Assembly: GCA_934589525.1 (NCBI GenBank)
Contig: CAKTOB010000023.1
Location: 1-37,027 of the forward strand
DNA length: 37,027 nucleotides
Direction of reading: 5' to 3'
Source of the DNA: an uncultured Oscillospiraceae bacterium
GTDB taxonomy: Bacteria > Bacillota > Clostridia > Oscillospirales > Oscillospiraceae
Below are positions 23,923-29,393 of the stretch, piece by piece; the stretch's first letter is position 1; each line of letters opens with the position of its first letter. The position numbers and the translations under genes were made by a program. The notes beneath the pieces were generated by a model. It was not told the DNA's origin and searched no databases. It worked only from the letters and a program-made list of their open reading frames with translations.

Positions 23923-24291
23923 ATGGAGCTGATTATTGGCGGCGCCTATCAGGGCAAGCGGGCCTTTGCCCGGGAAATACTGGGCATCCCGGAGGAGGAG
24001 ATTTTTACCTGCGCCGGAACGGAAATCGACTTTTCAAAAAAGTGCATCAATAAGCTGGAGGAATATGTACTGGCCTGCATCCGTGCCGGAATAGACCCTC
24101 TGGAAGGGCTGCGGCAGCAGGATTTGTCTGACAAGGTTCTCATTTGTATGGATATGTTCTGCGGCGTGGTGCCTATTGACGGAGAAATGCGGCTGTGGCG
24201 GCATACCACAGGGTTGGTGTGCCAGTATCTGGCAAAACAGGCTACGGGCATTCACCGGATGTTCTGCGGATTGGAGCAGCGACTCAAATGA
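23923..24291 (+). CDS. Miniature CobU-like P-loop protein (122 residues)
   Basis: The protein has the CobU start MELIIGGAYQGKRAFARE with a P-loop (6-12), but R13 stands where the Mg-binding Ser/Thr normally follows the lysine. It lacks the RIxHH histidine segment and the central Walker B part. Its C-terminal half has VLICMDMFCGVVPIDGE (72-88) and TTGLVCQYLAKQATGIHRMF (95-114), which line up with the CobU stretch around GIVP, the GR-NQ-LA helix and the final G...K. It therefore looks like a CobU with the middle removed. AAGGAGG precedes the ATG at 23923. It may assist or replace a step of CobU; the true function is unknown. Confidence 0.7.
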   Translation: MELIIGGAYQGKRAFAREILGIPEEEIFTCAGTEIDFSKKCINKLEEYVLACIRAGIDPLEGLRQQDLSDKVLICMDMFCGVVPIDGEMRLWRHTTGLVCQYLAKQATGIHRMFCGLEQRLK

Positions 24292-24833
24292 CAAGACTCT
24301 ATCTGATCCGCCACGGAAAAACCCAGGCCAACCTGGAACACCGCTACTGCGGCTCCACCGACCTGCCCCTATCGTCTCAGGGGGCAGAGGAGCTGCGGAG
24401 CCTTCACTACGACATTTCCGGGGCCCGGTTTCTGACCTCCGGTATGCTGCGCACAGAGCAGACCTTACAGCTTCTCTTCGGCCCGGTTCCCCATGAGGTG
24501 AACCCTGAATTTCGGGAAGTGGACTTTGGTATTTTCGAAATGGGGACCTATGAGGAGCTGAAAGAGGACCCGGACTATCAAAACTGGCTTACCGGGGACA
24601 ATATGGCAAACATCCCGCCCCAAGGGGAGAGCGGAAACCAGATGTGTGCCCGGGTTTTGGCGGCGCTGCCGGAATTACAGAAAGAGGATACGGTGCTCAT
24701 CACCCACGGCGGGGTGATCGCCGCCATTATGGCCCATCTGTTTCCGGAGGAAAACAAGTCCCGCTACCAGTGGCAGCCCAGCCCAGGCCATGGATACCTG
24801 ATTTTGGGAAAAAAGTACCAATCAATTTTCTGA
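24288..24833 (+). CDS. cobC: Alpha-ribazole phosphatase-type histidine phosphatase
   Basis: The 181-residue protein has the histidine phosphatase signature LYLIRHGKTQAN (4-15) with the nucleophile H in RHG. It also has EFREVDFGIFE (about 75-85) and a second catalytic histidine in ITHGG (about 139-143). CobC removes phosphate from alpha-ribazole phosphate or from cobamide phosphate. General phosphoglycerate-mutase-like phosphatases look similar, so the assignment relies on its position as last gene of the cob run, coupled by ATGA. No terminator follows; the tRNA-Leu promoter starts 7 bp after the stop. Confidence 0.88.
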   Translation: MTRLYLIRHGKTQANLEHRYCGSTDLPLSSQGAEELRSLHYDISGARFLTSGMLRTEQTLQLLFGPVPHEVNPEFREVDFGIFEMGTYEELKEDPDYQNWLTGDNMANIPPQGESGNQMCARVLAALPELQKEDTVLITHGGVIAAIMAHLFPEENKSRYQWQPSPGHGYLILGKKYQSIF

Positions 24834-24840
24834 AAAGGGA

Positions 24841-24869
24841 TTGACAAATTAAGGAATATACGGTATAAT
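24841..24869 (+). promoter_or_regulatory. Consensus promoter of tRNA-Leu
   Basis: A perfect TTGACA (24841-24846), a 17-bp spacer and a perfect TATAAT (24864-24869), 12 bases before the tRNA. Confidence 0.92.
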
Positions 24870-24881
24870 ACACAAGCGCTT

Positions 24882-24964
24882 GCGAGAGTGTTGGAATGGT
24901 AGACAAGCACGTTTGAGGTGCGTGTGGTTACGCCGTGGGGGTTCGAGTCCCCTCTCTCGCACCA
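24882..24964 (+). tRNA. tRNA-Leu (GAG)
   Basis: The acceptor stem is GCGAGAG (24882-24888) with CTCTCGC (24954-24960), discriminator A 24961 and encoded CCA 24962-24964. The anticodon GAG is at 24915-24917 in the loop between CACGT and GCGTG. A long variable arm (GTGGTTACGCC) and the T arm GTTCGAGTCC fit a class II leucine tRNA. Confidence 0.96.
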
Positions 24965-24991
24965 AAAAGGAGCCCGCTGGGCTCCTTTTTT
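24964..24991 (+). terminator. Terminator of tRNA-Leu
   Basis: A 12-bp stem (24964-24975 with 24979-24990), loop GCT, ending in six T. It may also end transcripts reading through from the cobamide operon. Confidence 0.92.
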
Positions 24992-25027
24992 GCGTCAGAA
25001 CCAAAACCCGTAAAAAGGAGAAAACCT

Positions 25028-25540
25028 ATGGAACGCATTCGAGAAGTGACATGCGGTGATGAAAAGGCCCTGGCCTATGTCCAGACAGAAAGCTGGAAGG
25101 TGGCCTTCAAAGGCCTGATTCCCGATGATGTGTTGGTTCGTTCAACGGATTTGAATAAAGCCACCGCCATGTACCAAAGACTGTTGGATATGGGGAAGGG
25201 CAACGGTTATATTCTGGAAATAGACGGCAAGCCCCATTGCATCGCCTGGTGGGATGCGGCCCGGGATGAGGATATGCAGGGGGCGGCGGAGCTCATCTGT
25301 ATTCATTCCCTGAAGGATAACTGGGGCAAAGGCTATGGGCACTTGATGATGGAGCGGATTCTGGAGGATGTGCGAAAGGCAGGCTATCCCAAAATCATGC
25401 TGTGGGTCTTTGACAGCAACACCCGGGCCATCAGATTTTATAAGGCCCACGGATTTGAGGCCACCGGAAGAACACAGCCCGCTTTTGGAGCGGTAGAAGA
25501 ACGATACATCAAGAATCTGAATAACGAGGGTGAACAATGA
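25028..25540 (+). CDS. GNAT-family N-acetyltransferase
   Basis: The 170-residue protein shows the GNAT acetyl-CoA fold: an N-terminal strand-helix part (RIREVTCGDEKALAYVQTES), motif A around DNWGKGYGHLMME (about 97-109, Q/R-x-x-G-x-G/A type) and a motif B region with WVFDSNTRAIRFYKAHGFE (about 126-144). The substrate is unknown. ATG 25028 has AAAAGGAG. It overlaps rsmE by 4 bp, hinting that both could be translated from one mRNA and possibly that the acetyltransferase acts on a ribosomal or translation-related target; that is speculation. Confidence 0.85.
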   Translation: MERIREVTCGDEKALAYVQTESWKVAFKGLIPDDVLVRSTDLNKATAMYQRLLDMGKGNGYILEIDGKPHCIAWWDAARDEDMQGAAELICIHSLKDNWGKGYGHLMMERILEDVRKAGYPKIMLWVFDSNTRAIRFYKAHGFEATGRTQPAFGAVEERYIKNLNNEGEQ

Positions 25541-26262
25541 TCCGTTTTTTTGTAACTCCCGAGGAACTGACAGGCCGGTCTTATACGCTGACCGGCGAGA
25601 ACGCCAAACACGCCAAGGTCCTGCGCCTGAAAACAGGGGAGGAGGTCCTGCTCTGCGACGGTCAGGGCATGGAGTGCCTGTGTATCCTGGAAGATCCGGA
25701 CAAGCTGACCCTGGCTCTGGGGGAGCGGCGGAAGAGCCAAAGTGAGGCGGCGGTAAGGGTCAGCGTCTATATGGCCTTTCCCAAGGCGGATAAGCTGGAA
25801 CATGTGATCCAGAAGGCCACCGAGCTGGGGGCAGCGGAGATCATCGCCTTCCCCTCAGAGCGCTGTGTGTCCAGGCCGGATGAAAAGAGTATTCAAAAGA
25901 AGCTGGAGCGTTGGGGGAAAATCGCCGCCTCCGCAGCGGAGCAGTCCGGCCGGGGGGTGATTCCCAAGGTGCTGGTGTTGGGCTCCTACGAAGAGGCTCT
26001 GACCCGGGCAGCCCAGGCGGAGAAGGCGCTCCTGTTCTATGAACACGAAGATACCGTGACCCTTCACCAGGCACTGGAACAGGGCCCCTGGTCCACGGTA
26101 AGCCTGCTCACCGGCCCGGAGGGGGGCCTGGGAGAGCGGGAAGTCTCCAAGGCATTGGAAGCCGGACTGACGGTCTGCACTCTGGGCCGCCGCATTCTGC
26201 GCTGCGAAACAGCGCCACTGTGCGCCCTGTCCGCGGTGATGTACGCTGCCGGAGAATACTGA
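25537..26262 (+). CDS. rsmE: 16S rRNA (uracil(1498)-N(3))-methyltransferase
   Basis: The 241-residue protein is a SPOUT methyltransferase. Near the start it has GENAKHAKVLRLKTGEE; the central part has KADKLEHVIQKATELGA. The C-terminal knot carries LLTGPEGGLGEREV and LGRRILRCETAPLCALS, all typical of RsmE. It methylates U1498 in the decoding region of 16S rRNA using S-adenosylmethionine. The length is normal. It overlaps the GNAT gene by 4 bp and ends before a strong hairpin terminator. Confidence 0.95.
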   Translation: MIRFFVTPEELTGRSYTLTGENAKHAKVLRLKTGEEVLLCDGQGMECLCILEDPDKLTLALGERRKSQSEAAVRVSVYMAFPKADKLEHVIQKATELGAAEIIAFPSERCVSRPDEKSIQKKLERWGKIAASAAEQSGRGVIPKVLVLGSYEEALTRAAQAEKALLFYEHEDTVTLHQALEQGPWSTVSLLTGPEGGLGEREVSKALEAGLTVCTLGRRILRCETAPLCALSAVMYAAGEY

Positions 26263-26271
26263 TAAATGCCC

Positions 26272-26309
26272 AGCGGCGGCGAATCGAACCAGGTTTCGCC
26301 GCCGCTTTT
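26272..26309 (+). terminator. Terminator of the GNAT-rsmE transcript
   Basis: A 12-bp GC-rich stem (26272-26283 with 26295-26306) with an 11-base loop and TTTT. It sits between two convergent genes; on the minus strand there is no clear T-run. Confidence 0.85.
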
Positions 26310-26315
26310 GAAATT

Positions 26316-26798
26316 TTACTTATGATACCGGCTTCCGGACTGAATGGCTTCCGCCCGGTACAGCTGTTCCAGCACCATGATCCGTGCCAGGTGGTGGGGG
26401 AAGGTCATAGGCCCCATGGACAGCCGAAAATCCGCCCGCTCCTTCACCCGTGGGGCCATACCGAAGGAGGAGCCGATGAGGAAGCAAAGACTGCTTTTCC
26501 CGGAAAGCTTCACCTGGGCCAGCTTCTGAGCGAAGGCTTCGCTGCTGAGTTCCTTCCCCTCGGGGGTAAATACGCAGAACCAGGCTCCTTTCGGTATTTT
26601 AGAAAAAACTTCCTCTGCCTCTTTTTCCAGTCCCGCAGCGATTTCCGCCGGACTGGGGGCCTCCGGAAGCCTGCATTCCGGCAGCTCCAGAAGAGTAAAT
26701 TTGCAGTAGCCGGAGAGCCGCTTGGCGTATTCCTGGGCGGCGGAAATATAGAATTTTTCTTTCAGTTTTCCGATGGTGATCAGCGTGATTTCGGGCAT
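26316..26798 (-). CDS. rlmH: 23S rRNA (pseudouridine(1915)-N(3))-methyltransferase
   Basis: The 160-residue protein is RlmH, a SPOUT methyltransferase that acts on the pseudouridine at position 1915 of 23S rRNA in assembled ribosomes. Diagnostic motifs: N-terminal ITLITIGKLKEKFY, the SAM-binding FLIGSSFGM (about 106-114) and the C-terminal MTFPHHLARIMVLEQLYRAE with final SRYHK. The length is exactly the family norm. AAGGAGG precedes the ATG. It has its own promoter. Confidence 0.97.
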   Translation of the reverse strand: MPEITLITIGKLKEKFYISAAQEYAKRLSGYCKFTLLELPECRLPEAPSPAEIAAGLEKEAEEVFSKIPKGAWFCVFTPEGKELSSEAFAQKLAQVKLSGKSSLCFLIGSSFGMAPRVKERADFRLSMGPMTFPHHLARIMVLEQLYRAEAIQSGSRYHK

Positions 26799-26819
26799 TG
26801 CTCCTGCCTCCTTTTCTTT

Positions 26820-26848
26820 ATCATACCATATTCAGATAGTCGGCGCAA
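26820..26848 (-). promoter_or_regulatory. Promoter of rlmH
   Basis: On the minus strand, TTGCGC (26843-26848), a 17-bp spacer and TATGAT (26820-26825). Confidence 0.7.
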
Positions 26849-26901
26849 CGGTGTATTTTTTGCCTTGATTGCGGGAATCCTGTTTTCCGGGAGGGATTCT
26901 C

Positions 26902-27051
26902 ATGAAAAAACAGAATCAAAAGAAAGCAATACCCATAATACCTCCGGAGGGAGGCAATTCAGGTGCCATCCAAACGGACCCCCAAGGCAGCTATACAGGC
27001 CGCCCGGAGGAGCTTTGGGAAGTGCCGGTGCAGGATGTAGACGATTTGTGA
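26902..27051 (+). CDS. Small protein of 49 residues, unknown function
   Basis: ATG 26902 has a strong GGGAGGG ribosome site eight bases upstream; an in-frame ATG at 26869 has none. The product begins MKKQNQKKAI and has a proline-rich first half. It ends with SYTGRPEELWEVPVQDVDDL, an acidic tail. It has no membrane helix and no cysteine. The tail with SYTG and PVQDxDDL gives me the impression of a small protein recurrent in Clostridia, which I cannot confirm here. It is convergent with spoIIID, the stops being 4 bp apart with no terminator between, so the two transcripts must overlap. Confidence 0.6.
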   Translation: MKKQNQKKAIPIIPPEGGNSGAIQTDPQGSYTGRPEELWEVPVQDVDDL

Positions 27052-27055
27052 GCCG

Positions 27056-27310
27056 CTAGGGCCCGCTGCCTTTGTATTTACGCCTGGTAGCCAGCCCGCC
27101 CCGGATATGACGCTGCTCCTTATTCCGGTCCAGCACCACCCGCACCTGGGTATAAAGGGCATTGTTGTACTGCCGCAGACGCTGGGTCAGGTCCTTGTGG
27201 ACCGTGGACTTGGAAATGCCGAATTTCTTTGCCGCAGCCCGAACGGTGGCACCGGTATCGATCATGTAAAGGGCCAAATCGCAGGCCCGTTTTTCCATTT
27301 CTTCCTTCAC
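27056..27310 (-). CDS. spoIIID: Sporulation transcriptional regulator SpoIIID
   Basis: The 84-residue DNA-binding protein has a helix-turn-helix AAAKKFGISKSTVHKDLTQR at about 24-43, followed by a basic C-terminal tail, RHIRGGLATRRKYKG. SpoIIID modifies the sigma-E regulon in the mother cell of sporulating Firmicutes. Start choice: the ATG at 27325 has no ribosome site, whereas GTG 27310 follows GGAGGGGAGC at ideal distance and gives the family start VKEEMEKRA. I therefore choose GTG 27310. It is the clearest sign in this window that the organism forms endospores. Confidence 0.93.
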   Translation of the reverse strand: MKEEMEKRACDLALYMIDTGATVRAAAKKFGISKSTVHKDLTQRLRQYNNALYTQVRVVLDRNKEQRHIRGGLATRRKYKGSGP

Positions 27311-27394
27311 AGCGCTCCCCTCCATGGGTTTGTAGGACCAGAAAGTCCTTTCTCCATAATATTCTCCGGGGGAGCGCCGTATGTGTTCCGGCAC

Positions 27395-27423
27395 TTGACA
27401 GGAAAGCTGTAAAGCACTAAAAT
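27395..27423 (+). promoter_or_regulatory. Promoter of the threonine aldolase gene
   Basis: A perfect TTGACA (27395-27400), a 17-bp spacer and TAAAAT (27418-27423), 24 bases before the ATG. Confidence 0.75.
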
Positions 27424-27447
27424 AATGGAAGAAATGAGGTGCCACCA

Positions 27448-28491
27448 ATGATTTACTTTAACAATGACTATAGTGAGGGCTGCCATCCAAAAATCCTGGA
27501 GGCGCTGGCCCGAACCAATATGGAGCAGACCCCGGGCTACGGCATGGATGACCACTGTGCCAAGGCGGCACAAAAAATTCGAAGCCTTTGCGGCAACGAC
27601 ACTCTGGCGGTCCACTTTCTGGTGGGCGGGACCCAGACCAATCTGACGGTGATCGATGCTGCTCTGCGGCCCCACCAGGGGGTCATGGGCGCGGCCTCGG
27701 CCCATATCAACGTCCATGAGACCGGGGCGGTGGAGGCCACCGGCCACAAGGTCCTGTGGCTTCCCGGGGCAGAAGGGAAAATCACGGCGGCCCGGGTCCG
27801 GGAGACGGTTCTGTCCCATCGGGCAGATGGCAGCCGCGAGCATACCGTGCAGCCGAAAATGGTCTACATCTCCAACCCCACTGAACTGGGAACCCTGTAT
27901 TCAAGGCAGGAGCTTCAGGAACTCTCCGACACCTGCCGGGAACTGGGCCTTTACCTGTTTGTAGACGGAGCCCGGCTGGGCTACGGCCTGGAAGCCGCGG
28001 GGAACGATGTGACCATGGAGGACCTGGCACGGCTGTGTGATGTGTTTTACATCGGCGGCACCAAGGTGGGTGCCCTGTTTGGGGAAGCGGTGGTGATTTC
28101 CAACCCGGAACTCAAAGAGGATTTCCGGTATCTCATCAAGCAGCACGGCGGAATGCTGGCCAAGGGGCGGCTGCTGGGCATCCAGTTTGAAGTCCTTATG
28201 GAGGACGGACTGTATTTTCAAATTGCCCGTCAGGCGGATGAACTGGCGGACCAAATCAGGGCCTGCCTTCTGGAATGCAATGTGCCGCTGCTGGTTCCCG
28301 GTGTCACCAATCAGATATTCCCCATTCTGCCGGATACGGCCTTGGAGGAGCTTTCCAAAACCTATGCGTTCAGTGAGCAGGAGCGGATGGACGAAACCCA
28401 CCGGGCAGTGCGGTTCTGCACCAGCTGGGCCACCACCCAGGAAAACGTGGATGCCCTGTGCCGGGATTTGAAAAGGATCCTCCAAAAGTAA
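27448..28491 (+). CDS. Low-specificity L-threonine aldolase family protein
   Basis: The 347-residue PLP enzyme of fold type I begins MIYFNNDYSEGCHPKILEAL. It has the family motifs FLVGGTQTNL (about 57-66), the aspartate region LFVDGARLGYGLE (about 170-182) and the Schiff-base lysine in YIGGTKVGALFGE (about 200-212). Threonine aldolases cleave L-threonine to glycine and acetaldehyde. The branch common in anaerobes also includes beta-eliminating lyases, so substrate is not certain. The start follows GAGGTG and the gene has its own promoter. It is divergent from spoIIID. Confidence 0.88.
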   Translation: MIYFNNDYSEGCHPKILEALARTNMEQTPGYGMDDHCAKAAQKIRSLCGNDTLAVHFLVGGTQTNLTVIDAALRPHQGVMGAASAHINVHETGAVEATGHKVLWLPGAEGKITAARVRETVLSHRADGSREHTVQPKMVYISNPTELGTLYSRQELQELSDTCRELGLYLFVDGARLGYGLEAAGNDVTMEDLARLCDVFYIGGTKVGALFGEAVVISNPELKEDFRYLIKQHGGMLAKGRLLGIQFEVLMEDGLYFQIARQADELADQIRACLLECNVPLLVPGVTNQIFPILPDTALEELSKTYAFSEQERMDETHRAVRFCTSWATTQENVDALCRDLKRILQK

Positions 28492-28590
28492 AGCCGCTGT
28501 TCCCGCCGCTTTATGCCCTGATTTCTTATATTCTCACGGGAGACGGATGGCAAACAGGTAAAAAGGACAGATTCAGAAAGGGAGTTCGGA

Positions 28591-29082
28591 ATGGCCGGAA
28601 AAGAGCTGCGGCATATGAGCCGCGCAGAACTGATCGATGTGATCTATGCCCTGAAAAAGCAGCAGGAGGAACTGGAAGCAGAGAATGAAGAGCTGCACCG
28701 GCAGCTTTCCCAGCGGGAGCTGAAGCTCCAACAGGCCGGTTCCATTGCTGAGGCGGCCATGGCTTTAAACCAGGTGTTTGAAGCGGCCCAGCAGGCGGCA
28801 GACCAGTATCTCCAATCGGTGTACGCCAACTGCGGTGATGCGGAAATCATGGCCAAGGAGATCCTGGCCGATGCCAACGCCCGGGCCCAGAACACCCTGG
28901 AAGAGGCGCACCGTCAGTCCGAAGCAATGCTTTCCAAAGCAAAGGCGGAAAAAGACTGGACCCAGCAGGAATGCCAGGCCCTGCGGCAGAAAACCGAGGA
29001 GGAGACCAAAGCCCGGTGGGAAGCATTTGAGCGCAGGGTAGGGGACCTGTTTATGAGCTACCAGAACAATCAACCCAAGTAG
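28591..29082 (+). CDS. Coiled-coil protein of unknown function (DivIVA-like appearance)
   Basis: The 163-residue protein is almost entirely alpha-helical by composition. It begins MAGKELRHMSRAELIDVIYA, then a heptad-rich segment (about 20-55: KKQQEELEAENEELHRQL), a middle helix rich in alanine and glutamine, and a second coiled coil (about 95-155) rich in A, E, K and R. There is no signal peptide and no membrane helix. The form resembles DivIVA/GpsB-like or other cytoskeletal scaffold proteins, but no diagnostic motif is seen. A GAAAGGGAG site precedes the ATG. No convincing promoter lies in the preceding 99 bp, so it may be cotranscribed with the threonine aldolase gene. Confidence 0.75.
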   Translation: MAGKELRHMSRAELIDVIYALKKQQEELEAENEELHRQLSQRELKLQQAGSIAEAAMALNQVFEAAQQAADQYLQSVYANCGDAEIMAKEILADANARAQNTLEEAHRQSEAMLSKAKAEKDWTQQECQALRQKTEEETKARWEAFERRVGDLFMSYQNNQPK

Positions 29083-29102
29083 GGTTTTACCGGAATCTAC
29101 AT

Positions 29103-29164
29103 AAAAAACCTGATACCGACCGGACGCAAAGGGATTTGCGGCATAGGCGGTATCAGGTTTTTTT
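29103..29164. terminator. Bidirectional terminator with an inner hairpin
   Basis: The outer stem of 16 bp (29103-29118 with 29148-29163) is followed by T-runs on both strands. Inside the loop there is a second hairpin, CGCAAA (29125-29130) with TTTGCG (29135-29140). It ends the coiled-coil gene and the 50-residue gene. Confidence 0.88.
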
Positions 29165-29315
29165 ACAGCAGTTCATAGGAGAAATCTTCAAATTTCACCT
29201 TGTCGCCAATCTGGGCATCCCCCAGAATGGCCAGGGCCACATGGGACTGGGTGCCGGTTGCGTCATACCGGACCACGGCGTAGTCCCCGTCAATGTCGAT
29301 GACGGTACCGATCAT
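29163..29315 (-). CDS. HypC-like 50-residue protein downstream of nifJ
   Basis: The small ORF runs from ATG 29315 to the TAA at 29163, with an AAAGGATG ribosome site. The product starts MIGTVIDIDGDYAVVRYDA and continues HVALAILGDAQIGDKVKFED, ending YELL. The order 'TVIxIDGDYAVV - VALAxLxDxxIGDxV' recalls the HypC/HupF small beta-barrel (V-x-I-D-G-x-x-A-V-V and V-S-L-x-L-x-P-x-V-x-V-G-D-Y-V), but it lacks the MC N-terminus needed for hydrogenase maturation. Function unknown. It follows the nifJ terminator on the same strand, so it depends on read-through or an unseen promoter. Confidence 0.75.
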   Translation of the reverse strand: MIGTVIDIDGDYAVVRYDATGTQSHVALAILGDAQIGDKVKFEDFSYELL

Positions 29316-29329
29316 AAAATCATCCTTTC

Positions 29330-29361
29330 AAAAAGCCCTCCCCCAAAAACTGGGGGAGGGC
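29330..29361 (-). terminator. Terminator of nifJ
   Basis: A perfect 10-bp stem GCCCTCCCCC (29335-29344) with GGGGGAGGGC (29352-29361), 7-base loop, followed on the minus strand by TTTTTGA. It lies 32 bases after the nifJ stop. Confidence 0.9.
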
Positions 29362-29393
29362 AGTTTCATTCAGGCAAAGTGGATGTCAGGAAC

